From positions 1,178,001 through 1,242,000 of the forward strand of contig JBCAQO010000001.1 in NCBI GenBank assembly GCA_039111635.1: a DNA stretch of 64,000 bases, given 5' to 3'. Positions within the stretch are counted from its first letter, which is position 1. Every line of letters begins with the position of its first letter. The stretch comes from Heterobasidion occidentale (lineage: Eukaryota; Basidiomycota; Agaricomycetes; Russulales; Bondarzewiaceae). The notes below the pieces were generated by a model that saw nothing but the letters and a program-made list of their open reading frames with translations, made no database searches and was not told where the DNA came from. Below, in pieces: positions 1 to 11,727 of the stretch. The position numbers and the translations under genes are program-made.

Positions 1-2509
1 GCTTATCCGAATGCCCCAGACCCTTTTCAATGCCATCTCATCACGGTAAGCTTTCTCTTACTCGCTATTTTGGGTCTTCCGTCTTATGTGTCGCAGGAAT
101 CCTCAGACAACGGCACTGTAAGTTGCCATCTTCGACATCAAGGACCTTAACTGATATAGCGAACGCTTAGTTTGTTACGCATGATCGCCTCACGTGTGCG
201 GAGCGAAATCGACTCCTCCTCAACAAGCTCGACTACAACCGAGCTACGTCGCAACACTGCCAACCTCAAAACCGTCGCCATCCTTCCCGTGTCGCGTGCG
301 GTCCCCGTCGACGCCTTCGCTCGCAAACTGCACGCTGCTTTGGAAGGAATCGGTGCTCCGACTTCATTCCTCAATCAGGCGTCTGTTTCCAACACCCTTG
401 GGCGCCATGCATTCACGCGGATGGGCAAGCTGAAGACGGCCGCGTGGTTGGCAGATCAGGAACAGAGGTACAAGATCGTGCTCTACGTGGTTGATTCGGC
501 TGTGAGTAGTTCATGGACACAGACGTGCATCCGACAGGTAAGTTCTTGTCAGGACTTTTACTTCGTGCCTTGCTGACAATTCTCAGGCCGACTGCGTGAT
601 GGTCGTGGGTATGGGAGAGGATCCTTCCATTGGCGAATTCGAGCGGCTGCTGCTCTCTATGAAAACAACCGCCAGGAAGGAGCTTATTCTTCTGCACCCA
701 GATCGTTCAGTCGTTCCTGGATCAACCCGAGAATGGTTGAAGGTTGGTCAATATTTCGGTGGATTTTTTGTGGGTCCAGAGCTGATCGTGTTGCCATGCT
801 AAAGAACCGTCCATGGGTTCATCAACATATTCACGTCGAGCTTCCGGTACGTCTTTACTCCCTTCCCATGACTAAATGGGCCTGACATCGGAGATCGGGC
901 GCAGGGCTTAAAATTGCCTGTCCCAAAACCCAATCCTGCATCTCCTCAGGATCCTGCAGCAGTAGCCGCTCTGAAAAACCTAAAGGATAAGGTACAGAGT
1001 GAGATCCAGAAGTACCGCGGCGGAAGATCAGATGTCCGCCCTCAGCGACAGCCTCATGCAAATGATTTTGCACGCCTCGCGCGCAGGATTTGTGGCAAGT
1101 CGATCGGCCTAGTTCTAGGTGGCGGAGGTGCCAGAGGGATTGCACATCTTGTAAGCGCTCTCGTCCCGCCTCTAATCAGTTTACTATCTGACTTTTCCAC
1201 CAGGGCGTTATCCGTGCATTGGATGAGTACGGCATCCCGGTTGATCATATTGGCGGTGAGTAACAGGCAAGGCATCATCAATGTTCAGGAGTCCAATTGG
1301 GCAACCCTAGGTACCAGCATTGGGGCATTCATCGGAGGTTTGTATGCCAGGGAAGGAGATCTCATTTCAAGCGCCGGGCGTGCCAAACAATTCAGTGCCA
1401 GGATGGGAAACATCTGGAGGATGCTGTCAGACGTTACATACCCAATTGTCGCTTACACCACTGTTCGACCTTCCTCTCTCTCCAATCAGCCTGACAACTA
1501 ATATGCCTTCCGCAGGGACACGAGTTCAACCGCTCAATATACAAGGTTCGTGCGCATACGTGAGACTTTTCTGTCCTGCTGACGTTGATGATCAGGCGTT
1601 TTACGACCTACATATCGAAGACATGTGGCTACCTTACTTCTGCAACACTGCCAACATCATCGCTTCGCGCATGGAAATACACGAAACTGGTTATGCTTGG
1701 CGATTCATTCGTTCGTTTTCCAATATCATCACTTCAGACATCTCAACATAATTTATCCTTAGGTGCGTCGATGACACTGGTCGGCCTTCTGCCTCCGTTA
1801 TGTGACAACGGGAATATGCTTGTCGACGGGGGTTATCGTGAGTAAACTTTGAAGAATCTTCTGTACCGATTTGTCCTGACCTTTGTTGTGTTAGTGGATA
1901 ATTTACCGGTCTCTTCTATGTTTGATGTGGGGCCAAGCGTCGTTTTCGCATCAGATGTTGGATCAGTAAGGATGTCGCATTGATGTATCAACTCATCTAA
2001 AGTGTTTCAGTAGCTTGACGACAACTCACCTCGAAATTTTGGAGATACCGTCTCGGGGTGGTGGCTGCTCATTAATCGCTGGAATCCGTTTTCAAATGCG
2101 AGAATGGTGCCAGCTATCACAGAGATCCAGGGTCGTTTGGCATAGTACGTCTCAGTCTGATTTGTGTCAGTGCTTTGAATCATGTCTGTTGCGATACAGT
2201 GTATCTAGTGTGCGCACTCTTGAGAGTGCCAAGGTAGCACCTGGCTGCTTCTATATGCAAATGCCTGTTCATGAGGTATGCTATATATTCGAGAGTATTC
2301 TACATAGGATCATTGATTGCGCTTTTTAGTATGGCACCCTGCAATTCGGGAAATTTGAAGACATCCAGGAGAAGGGATATAGAGCGTCTTTAGAATTGCT
2401 CGAAAAGTGGGACGAGGAAGGAAAGCTTCCGTCCGGTTACGTCGAGGGAAAGGAGACGGTTTCTAAAAGAAAGAAAAAAGGCCGGAGCGCAAGACGAAAT
2501 TCTATATGA
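1..2509 (+). CDS. NTE1: Lysophospholipase NTE1, C-terminal part (5' end outside window)
   Basis: Patatin-type serine esterase of the neuropathy target esterase family, which deacylates phosphatidylcholine and lysophosphatidylcholine at the ER membrane. The visible part begins at the end of a cyclic-nucleotide-binding-like domain ([15 protein letters not shown]), followed by a conserved linker. The patatin core starts near 1110 with the oxyanion motif GGGGARG. The nucleophile elbow GTSIG lies at about 1310-1325, rebuilt across an intron, and the catalytic Asp is in VDGGY near 1825. The C-terminal tail is basic ([12 protein letters not shown]) and ends at TGA 2507-2509. At least eight introns of about 50 nt interrupt it. 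All catalytic residues are present, so the gene looks functional. The N-terminal membrane segment and the other nucleotide-binding domains must lie upstream of base 1. Confidence 0.92.
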
Positions 2510-2761
2510 CATAAAAATGGAGCGTTGCTCAGCGCCTCGTCGTAATTGTAATCTATACCACCTGTATATCTGTCAGTACTGTTTATGCACAGTGTTGTTT
2601 GGGATGTGAACGTCGAGGGCCTGTGGGACCTTAAGGCCTTATGGCCTTATGGTCCATGCACCGTACGTCATACGATCCGGGTATCTGGATCAGAGGCCCA
2701 GGTTGCCGAAAGCGGCAGCCCTTCTAATTGCAAGTTGGCTGCTTCAAGTTAGCATTGCCTG

Positions 2762-5472
2762 ATGGCCGCTGCCTCCACCTCCGCGTCTGACGAACAGCTA
2801 TCTGCTCAAGGCTCAGCTGATCCCAAGGACCTCCTGGATGTTTCCCTTCTGAGAGAACTCGCTCGCAGCTCTCTGGTACACGCGTTGATCTCGGTACGTC
2901 TGATCTATAGCTATGAGCTTGGGAGGACGTCCGTTCATATCGCACGTGTGAAGGTCAATGGTGCAAAGACACTGGTTTTGGACCCAACCCTCGCTGGTCC
3001 ACTAAGTCTTGTCACAGATGTAACCTTGCTTCAGGTGCGGATCGTCTGGTTGAGAGATCAAGGCCCGACGTGCTCATTAGAGTTCATGTAGCAACATGGG
3101 GTCGACAAGATGTTTTGGCTGGAATCAGGTCCACTGACGGCCGTTTCGACGAATATCGTGTACCTATGTAGGCCTATGATTAAGTGGGTGAAAATCATCG
3201 CTGGTATGTGCCTTTCTTTGCTCGGTTCGCGGTCGACGTTCATATGCCTTAGTATAGACCAAATCAAGCGACATGCAAGAGAATCCAAAAAACATACATA
3301 TACCCTTCTCCTCGTCCCACGAAAATCCACTCTGGTTACACGCGTTCTGGAAGAGGAAGGTGTCCTGGGAGACGTGACAATATCGTCCTACAACCTCCAA
3401 TTTATTCCAATAGCGGATGATGTGATCTCTTTGGAGAATGAAAATGCATTTAAGGAGATCTGGGTTGTAAGTATTTTTTGCCTTGACCCTTGTTCCACGC
3501 TGATGCATCCTTTCAGGATGGTGATGAGACATCTGTATATGATTCTTCACAGGCTCTGCACACGCTCCAGAAACTGTTTGGTCTCTTTCCCCGAATAGTT
3601 GGGAAAGGTGATAGTGCTGAAGTAGGGTTTTTTCCCCGTCACAAAGCGCTAGATTTTGATCATGTCACATAGCGCCTGGCAACGTTGCTGAATCGACAAG
3701 CATCCCAGTCAACCAACACTGGACCAGACGACGCACTCGCTATTTCAGATAAATTTGATTCATTGATTGTCCTTGACCGACGTGTCGACATGATATCACC
3801 TCTTTTGACCCAACTTACATATGAGGGTCTCATCGATGAGGTTATCGGTATCAAGAACTGTGAGACAATCCTCCCGTTCTGACTTGATCGGTGATAACCA
3901 TTCGCCTTTTAGCTCATATTGAAGTCCCTGTCTCTCTCCTTAACGCCCCATCCAATCCCAATGCGCCTCCCACATCTCCGTCGACCTCCACGACTCCTGT
4001 TCCTTCGCTCGCAAAGGAAAAGAAGAGGAAGTATCACCTTACATCGTCTACAGACCCGATCTTCTCAGAACTCCGGGATCTTAATTTTGCTTCCGTTGGC
4101 AAGCGATTGAATGCAGTCGCTCGTAGGCTCGATGAAGATTATAAAGTCGGTCCACCTCATCACCGGGGCCATTGTAACTCACCGCCATTTATAGGCTCGG
4201 CACAAAGCTCAATCTGTTGCTCAGCTGCGCGACTTCGTAGGCAAGCTTGGCGGCCTGCAAACAGAACACCAATCCCTCAGGCTTCGTAAGTTTCCATGCT
4301 CGACGCTCTGGACTATGGACTGAACTATTTATAAGATACCGGTTTGTCCGAGATCATCATGCCGCATACCCGATCGGAGGTGTTCAACAAGTCTCTTGAG
4401 ATTCAACAAAGTGCGCCCGTATCCTCAATGGGCCATTGTCGGATCTGACTTGTTGTCGTAGATCTCTTGGCCTCGTATGATATTCCAGGACAGATCACCG
4501 CTATCGAAGAACTACTTGCTCAAGGGGCAGAGTTACAGATCGTGATTCGGTTGTTGTGTCTGGCTTCCGTCACCGCCGGCGGGATCAGAAACAAGACGCT
4601 AGAAAACATCAAGCGCGAAGTCATGCAGGTGCGGACATCTCTGTTTCACCTGGATCAGCGCTCTGAACTATGTATATCAGACTTACGGATACAACCACCT
4701 TCCCCTCCTGCTGTCTCTCGCGTCGCCACCATTGGCAATATTGCTCCCTAATCCTCTACCCCCGTCCGCGCCCGCAGCTGTGGCAAATTCCAAATATCCT
4801 TTCACATCCCTGCGGAAATCACTTCGTCTTCTGATTGAGGGCACTGATAGCCTAGATGAGCTGGAAAACGACATCAGCTTCGTGTACTCCGGTTGGGCAC
4901 CTATCAGCGTGCGCTTGGTGCAATGTGTGGCACAGAAGGGCGGCGTTCTGAGTAATCCTGCCAACAAGCCGAAGGCAGCCGATGGCGATGAAGATGGAAA
5001 GAAAGGCAAGGCGAACTTCGTCGGGAAGGTGCAGGCACACCCGATCATGGGCTGGAAGGGGTTCGAGGATGTTGTCGCCAGCATTCCTGGGAAGACATTT
5101 GACATCACCCAGAAAGGTTCAGGAAGCGCGGATGTCGCACCTTCTGCCGTCACCCCCCGTAAGCCGTCTACTTGACTGACACCTCACAGTCTCGTAACTG
5201 GATTTTTAGTCTCGAGTCTAGAGCAATCGACGACCACCGTCGTCTTTTTTCTTGGTGGGTGCACATACACTGAGATCGCCGCGTTACGTTGGGCTAGTCG
5301 GCAAAACAAAGGCGAGTCGTATCAATCTGTCCTTGACTCACGTTGGCCGACGAATTTTTCAGGCCGCAAATTTCTGATAGCGACGACTGGGATTGTGAGT
5401 GGGGCGAGTATGATCGAGGGGATCGCAGGTGTCGGGCGCGCCGTGGCGACATCGAAGGATGCAGGGCTCTGA
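2762..5472 (+). CDS. VPS33: Vacuolar sorting protein VPS33 (Sec1/Munc18 family)
   Basis: SM-family subunit of the HOPS and CORVET tethers, which binds SNARE complexes during fusion at endosomes and the vacuole. The start [12 protein letters not shown] is followed by the SM domain-1 strand [16 protein letters not shown]. The SM hallmark [20 protein letters not shown] lies at 3770-3830, which is the Vps33 version of the motif rather than Sly1 or Vps45. Further Vps33-type segments are [16 protein letters not shown] (about 4060), [15 protein letters not shown] (about 4530) and [11 protein letters not shown] (about 4680). The C-terminal strand-helix block [20 protein letters not shown] ends in [11 protein letters not shown] and stop TGA 5470-5472. 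A low-complexity insert follows the DRRVD block. About ten short introns are present. The family assignment is secure; individual exon borders are approximate. Confidence 0.92.
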
Positions 5473-6420
5473 CCGTGGCGCACGAACCATCTGAGTCATG
5501 GGAGCCTTTATGTCGGAGACATGACTCGTGATTTTCGATGCTATCATGGTCTCCTTCTGTATTGCGATCCGAACCCTGTGCTTCGTGATCTATTCACTTC
5601 GCCTCGGATAAGGTCGTTTGTTTGGTTCAAGTCGCATTCACGATCAAGCCATTCTTTTCGTTGCTGTAAAGCGCCATTCAGAGTGCCTTGCAAGCTGGGA
5701 GCGGCCCTCTTGTGGGGGGGCGATATTCCCCTGTCCCTCAGCCTGAGTGATATCATGACATTGCCTGTGACGCGACAGTATTGGATTGGCAGAGCCCCCG
5801 GAGCACGAGTGACGATGCTTCTGACTTTAGCCAGCCACTCAGACTGGCCTGTCGCGCTCTTACCACGACCTGCTGCGCTTGAAACGCAAGATCCTGGTGC
5901 ACTTTCATCATGTCAGACGGCGCTGTTATACGCCTCAGAGATTTCATCGGTTACATGCAGGGCTCTAGAGAAGTCCAGAAATACGCCCAGAACTGTTGGA
6001 ACTAAAAAACCTTATAAAAACCGCTAATAAGTGGCACGTGGGTATATAAGCGGTGGCAGGAGGTATCGTTGAGCATAGCGCGGAGAAGATCTCGATCGAA
6101 GCTTGAAATTGAACTGTCAGTTGAATCGTATAAGACTCGCTCACCAAGGGAAATGCTCCTCACCTCCCCCCTAACCACCGCTCTACGCACCCAAACTTGC
6201 GTTCCGAGCTTCTCCCAACCCCGTTCCGTGAGTCTCTTCAGGATCCTTCCCCAGTTGGCTCGCTCTGACATCCCATCCGCCTTCCCCGCTGTTCGCGCGT
6301 CACGGCCCGTGTTGTTGACCGTGTCTCCCGCCCCCCGACGCGTCTTCCGCCGCCGTTTGCGTTTTTCTTCCGTTCCTTGCTCCTGGAACCGCTCGTGGAA
6401 AAGGTCTAATCCGTGACGCC
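5473..6420. other. Intergenic region, promoter side of the HMG-like gene
   Basis: No coding region is supported here. A 168-codon open frame at 5521-6027 has no recognisable domain and no flanking splice structure. The last 250 bases are rich in C and T and look like a fungal 5' leader. A TATA-type element is listed separately. Confidence 0.5.
6035..6050 (+). promoter_or_regulatory. E-box CACGTG followed by TATATAAG
   Basis: CACGTG (6035-6040) is followed two bases later by TATATAAG (6043-6050). This is a plausible core promoter for the HMG/YABBY-like gene starting at 6421, and would give a leader of about 340 nt. CACGTG is the binding core of bHLH and Cbf1/Pho4-type factors. The sequence match is direct; use as a promoter is inference. 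Confidence 0.4.
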
Positions 6421-6804
6421 ATGGCCCCACGCACCGAAAAGAAAGCTCCCGGAGAAAAGCCTGAGAGAAAGGGTGAGCCCTTGCCCTTTACCCTTTCGCC
6501 GTGGCCGCCCCCGGAATCGGTGTCACCGCCATCGTCTGTGCTCACAGGATCTTTCCTGACTCCACAGCGAAGTCTTCTGGTGGCGGACGCAAGAAGCTCA
6601 CCGCCTACAACAAATTCATGCAGACGGAGATGGCGCGTCTGAAAGAGGAAGATCCAGACATGCGCCATCAGGACAGGTCAGCCCGTCCCTTCCGTTCGTT
6701 TACTGCATGGCGCGCAGCGTTTAACCTTTGCCTGCACTCTGTCGCGCAGGTTCAAGCTGGCCACCTCGAACTGGAAGACAGCGAAGGCTAAGACCGGGAA
6801 CTGA
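6421..6804 (+). CDS. Small HMG-box / YABBY-like DNA-binding protein (71 aa)
   Basis: Three exons (6421-6472, 6568-6676, 6750-6804) join in frame to 71 residues. The N-terminus is basic (APRTEKKAPGEKPERK). The C-terminal block, KKLTAYNKFMQTEMARLK then DPDMRHQDRFKLATSNWK, matches the second half of the YABBY domain, a divergent HMG-box fold in which helix 2 carries the pattern NPD-x-xH-x-x-F-x-x-A-x-x-NW. Such mini-proteins are known in basidiomycetes as predicted nuclear DNA-bending proteins. Both introns have GT-AG ends and no frame is lost. The start is the only ATG giving the basic leader. Function beyond likely chromatin binding is unknown. The family call rests on recalled motif similarity. 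Confidence 0.75.
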
Positions 6805-7974
6805 TAGCTAGCGGCCCACATCGTTGCGTCCGCGTGTTTCGTCGCGTGATGGTGGTTCCTCATCTTCTTGATGCTCCTCGAGTGGCACCCGTCTAAATTG
6901 TTCCACCCACATACACTTACTCTTCGGCTCTTACCCTTGGCCTCTATTTGTCTTTATAGGTACCTTCATTGTTGACTGTATTCCGGACATCCTATTTATC
7001 ATGTTCTACTGCTGCCCATCTCGTTGCCGGGGAGTACACTCTGTATGTATTTTTCTTCACCCGTCGATGCTGTTTGAAAGACGGCCTGTGCCATCGTTTC
7101 GGAAGTTTTTCAGAGGGTCCGTGCGAGATGTTTGCCAGCGGGCGAAGGAGCTGCACGGAGAGGAGCGTAAAATTCGGCTGCCTGGGCCGCGTAGGATCGA
7201 ATCCAGCTGTGCTTCGAATTCTCATCGCTTTCGCGCCGCTGCAGGCGTGCCTTGGTGCGTGGCAGGACGCCTCCCGACCGGGCGCTCAGAACGGCGCGAG
7301 GTTTCTGATACGGCTTCTTGATCGGGTTCCAAGAGTGCCCAATATATTGGGACGTTATTCCCTCCTTTGGCATGGCAAGGCTCCGAGTGCCGCAGCTCGT
7401 TACAAGTTGAACTCGGGGCACTGGGAGGTCGTCAGCGGCTTCTGTATAAGGTCTCGAGCTTGCATTTCCCGTGCGTGCTGTGATAAAGACGCGCCTAAGC
7501 AGTATCGGCGGAGGTGAAACAATTGGAGCCACAAGTGGATGAGCCTCGAGAAGTTCCCACTCTCGGCCCGTGAACGGCAGTTGAACGGCTTGTTGGGAAT
7601 GAATTGTCCATGCGTGACGCGTGACGCGCGTGGCCCGCCATGGCAATTACTTATCAAGGGGTCGTCGCCGCCAGCATCTCCGGGAGGAACAGGCTGGAAG
7701 CAGCGGTGGACCTGGGGAGATTGTGGGAATTTGGAGCATGGACTGACGCGGCGGACCTCCTCCGAGGGGCTGGAGGAACCGAGCAAGCCGTATAGGGCCG
7801 TGTGGCCATCGGTGAGCTCATGCACATGTCGAGCAGTCGGGCGAGGGCCTCTGTGTCTGCTTTTTGTCTGTCTGTCGTCTCTGTATCTCTCGCTTTCGCA
7901 ATCTGTATCTGATCCTATCTTATAACATATCACTAAACACCTTCCCTTCTCCGGCCCTCTCAGGCTCGCACACC
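6805..7974. other. Long intergenic or untranslated leader before the F-box gene
   Basis: About 1.2 kb with several short open frames on both strands, none showing recognisable domains or consistent splice structure. It contains an MluI-box core ACGCGT at 7617-7622 within a run of alternating CG-rich bases. The last 150 bases are pyrimidine-rich, as in fungal promoters close to the start codon. Confidence 0.45.
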
Positions 7975-10900
7975 ATGAGCCGTGCGCATGACATCGATAA
8001 CGTCCCTTCCGTCCCTCACCAGCCCCTCCATAAAGCCCTCTCGCGAGCCCCTTCCACCTCTGGTCCCAACCTTCATGATCGTTTCACGATGTCTCCCGAC
8101 CACGCAGAGCAGAATGCCGCGGCCCCTCAGGGCACTCCAGTCCCAGCTACACCGCCAATGAGCGCCTTCAGCACAAGCGACCCACCGGGGCCTCTCCCAC
8201 TGTCGTCAGACAAGGGCAAAGGCGTACTCGCATCCGTTGAAGACACAGCTACGTACGTTGATGAGGATCCAGATGTAGCTCCCTTGTCTCCGGACTTGGC
8301 AACATCTTCGTTCGAAAGGGTCTCTGATTCTTCATCACCCCTGATTCATTCCATTTCTTGTCTCTCAGAGAGCCGCCCAATGCACGATACTGTCTCGGAC
8401 ACTTCTGACAATGACCCGCAGATTAGATACGGTGACCTCGAGCCTGCCATCACTCTAGTCGGCAAAGGCAAAGGCAAAGACCTCCCACCCACTCTTCCGC
8501 CTTTGTCTTTTCGCCCACAGAATTTTACTACGACGATTCGTTTCCTTCTCCTACTCTTACGTCCGCTGACGCAGGGCCTTCATCTTTCGGTTCGGTCTAT
8601 ACTGCTGTGACGGGTCATGATCCTACCCCGGCCGGAGCTGTTCTTGACGATCCTTCCCTGAGCCGAGCCGAACCCATTCCTGTTCACATCCGAATACCTT
8701 CCAGACGTCACTCTGTCTCTGACCTTTCTACTCACTCTACCCATTCCCTCCCCACACAGTCTATGTCGCAACACAAATTTCGCGTCGGAACTTCCAAGAG
8801 TCCAACTGCCTTGGCCCGAAAACTATTCGCCAAGGGCGGGGACCAGCCGGATTCACCGTCCTCCCTTGGCAGTCCCATTACCGTCGAAGGAGTAATTGAC
8901 CTCGATTTAGATTCTGCAACGTGTGGTGCAGGCAGCTGCTTCGGGCCATGGAAGCTGGATTCCAAGCTGCGCGCGAAAGACACTTCGGCCTCATTCACAC
9001 CGAGTGTTGATATCGAGCGTATCTTCAACGAAGACTTAGGCAAAGTTTCGGGATATTTTCCAATCTATCCCTCTTCCAGCAGGCATGCGGACCCCATGCA
9101 CCCGAAGGGCAAAGGTCGATCTTACTCAAACCCCTTCCCGTTGTCTACAGCATTTGAGCCTATCCCTCCGATCACGACGCCGGTCTATACACCTGCTCCA
9201 ATTGTGTTGTCGCGCAAGCACTTCGATGAGCTTTTACCCCACGAACTCCAGCTTCACATTCTCGTGTGCCTCGTGGATCTACACGAGGAAGAGCATGCAC
9301 GACGTGAACGTGATGGGAAGTGGACCGTCCTCAAAGCGTCTTCGTCGAAGAACAAGTGGGTCGGGCGTGAACAGGGTGTACGTGAGCTCGTCAGGCTGAG
9401 CCGGGTAAGCATATATGCACTACTCTCTGCACAGCGGAAGTGTGTGACACGCCCGCTGCACGTAGGTGTGCAAGTCGTGGACAACCCTGGTCTTTGACGG
9501 CCAACTGTGGACGCGCCTCGACCTGCGATCATTCCCGAAGATGCCTGCGTCGCAAATTCTGCATATAGCGGCATCCGCAGGTCCTTTCATTCGGATACTA
9601 GACCTTGCAGGGCACGCGAATTTGCATCAGTCGACCCTGCTTGGCCTCACCGACAGCCTGTCGATACACCCCAGCGTCCCCGGCACCGTTTCACCGTGCA
9701 CCCTGCTCACCTCTATCAACTTGTCTGGTTGTTTCGCGCTTACGACGGGATCTCTCCATTATCTTTTGGAACGCTGTCCAAATTTGACGAGTCTGTCTAT
9801 GAAAGGGTTAGATGCGGTGACCAACGAGACTTGCGAGCGTATCTACAGGCACTGTCCCAAACTCGACATCCTGAATATGAATCGATGCAGAAATTTATCC
9901 GGTGCAGGTGTCTATACCATGGCCTCCCTCGCTCTCAAGCACGGAGCACCGCTCAGCTTGAAGGAATTGTGGCTGTCGGGCTTGAAGGGCATAACGGACA
10001 GCGTCTTAGATGCTCTAGGCAAGGCCACACCTTATCTTGTGGTTCTAGATCTCAGTTATTGTAGGGATCTCCACAACTCGTCTGTGGAGGCTTTCGTGTC
10101 TTGCTCTGACGACTTCGGCCAAACGGAGACGGTCCTGTTGACGGCGCGTGAAGCTGGCCATACCGATCATCGTCGATACCGAAGACGTGTCACGCGCCTC
10201 CGCCATCTCTCCTTTTCCTCTTGCATCATGCTCACCGACATCGCGTGTGCGCACCTGGCACATGCACTGCCGCACCTAGAGCTTCTAGAGCTCGGAGGCA
10301 TAGGGCAGCATCTGACAGACGAGGGGCTGATTCTCCTGCTGCAGACGCTGCCGGACCTCCGGAAACTCGATCTGGAAGATGCGAGGGAGATCACGGACGC
10401 CGTTCTGGAAGCCATCACCCCCCGGCTGGTCTCCCAGGATCCCGGGCGCGGACGGCAATCTGCGGCCTCGGATCCCGGTCATGCGCTGGAGCACCTGTCC
10501 GTGTCGGGTGCTGTGAATTTGACGAACGAGGCGCTCTCGACGCTGATACAGCGCTGTCCGCAGCTGCGCGTGCTGGAGCGGACGGGACGCGCGTGTCTGG
10601 GGCGGTGGTGAAGGAGTTCACCGCGGTCGCGCGCAGGAGGGAGGAGCAGGACGCGGCGATCGTCGCGATCGATTGCCGTTCTGTGGGCGAGGACGTCGTA
10701 AAGGAGCTCGCGGTGTCCACGCGGCCGCGGCTGGGCCGGCGAACGTACGAGTCGCGGAAGCTCGGCTATCTGGATGGGCGAGACGAGGAGGCGCTCGGGG
10801 TGGGGCAGGACGAGTGCGATCCGCGGCGCGTCGTGCTGAAGACGTACTATTCTTGGCAGACAGTCGACGCCGTCACCGCTGCTCGGCAGAAGCGGAAGCG

Positions 10901-11063
10901 AGGGAGGCGGGAGGTGGGCGGGTCCGGCGGCGGGAGCGCGGTGGAGGAGTTGCAGCTGGGGCGCGCGCGGTGGTGGTCCCCTGGCGGGAGACGGCTGTCG
11001 GGGATAAGTTCTCCGTCTCTGTTGGACGCGAACAACGAGCGCGATGGTTGTATCGTCATGTAA
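7975..11063 (+). CDS. F-box / leucine-rich repeat protein, apparently frameshifted
   Basis: Predicted substrate receptor of an SCF ubiquitin ligase (GRR1/AMN1-like). The N-terminal 400 residues are Ser/Pro-rich and disordered. The F-box spans about 9215-9520, from LLPHELQLHILV across intron 9405-9465 to VCKSWTTLVFDGQLWTRLDL. It is followed by some ten LRRs of the type LTSINLSGC..LTTGSLHYLL, ending with LEHLSVSGAVNLTNEALSTL. Two reading-frame problems exist. Frame must change between about 8430 and 8520; a GT-AG intron 8432-8520 would do this. At 10576-10580 one base is missing, so the frame stops at 10611 while the expected C-terminus (..GTRVSGAVVKEF..) continues in the next frame to TAA 11061-11063. 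Either this is an assembly error or the allele is truncated after the last repeats. Class is certain; the target is unknown. Confidence 0.85.
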
Positions 11064-11727
11064 GATTACGGTGTGCTCTCCGGTTTGTGCTTTTACTCTT
11101 GTTCTTGTTTTTGTTGACGCTTGGCAATGAAGAGGACAGTACTTTCGTACTCTCTTTCAAACGCAGTATATATAGAGACAGCGATGCCCCTCACTCCATA
11201 TTTTTCACGAATCACTTGACGATGCCCGGAAGGTTCATGTAGGCCCTGTGTATGTACGATTGTCAGCAGCATATCATTTATTATTGTACGATTTTTCAGA
11301 AGCGATAGGCGAAAGGCGAAAGACCTTGCTTGATGTTACTGTTTATTCGTGATATACTCTAACCTGAGTACTGGGCAATGTCTACGAAGATTCTTCGATG
11401 CTTCGTTGTCGTGGGGCGCCATAATGCTGCAAGCAACGCTGAGAATGACCAGGAATACCCTCAGGATCGGAAGCTAACGATGGAGAGGAGGTTGATCTTG
11501 ATAGATCTTGCAGTAGATCTCGCCAAGATCCGGTCAGATTATGGATAATATGCCCCATCTACCACCATTTTACGGTGCATTTTCGGCCATTTTCGAGCAG
11601 CACATAGCCGCGCAGCTTGCACATCGCAGGCCACGATAAACGAAGATGGACATGCGAGAGATAGATTCGATCATGTCCGCGTCGAGTAAGACTAAGCGAA
11701 GAGCTAAACTTCGAGGAAGGGCACAAT
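11064..11727. other. Convergent 3' intergenic region
   Basis: Lies between the 3' ends of the F-box gene (+) and LRP1 (-), so it should hold the two polyadenylation regions. I see no coding sequence. Short AGATCT/AGATCTTG repeats occur near 11500-11530 without clear meaning. Confidence 0.5.

Noticed and set aside
5521..6027. 168-codon plus-strand open frame after VPS33
   Set aside because: No recognisable motif, irregular composition and no splice context; more likely a chance frame in a promoter region.
6002..6668. Minus-strand open frames over the HMG-like gene
   Set aside because: They overlap the confirmed 71-residue spliced gene and its C/T-rich leader and carry only Arg/Gly-rich low-complexity sequence.
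7190..7220. Possible tRNA T-loop (GGATCGAATCC)
   Set aside because: No matching acceptor stem, D-arm or anticodon arm could be placed around it.
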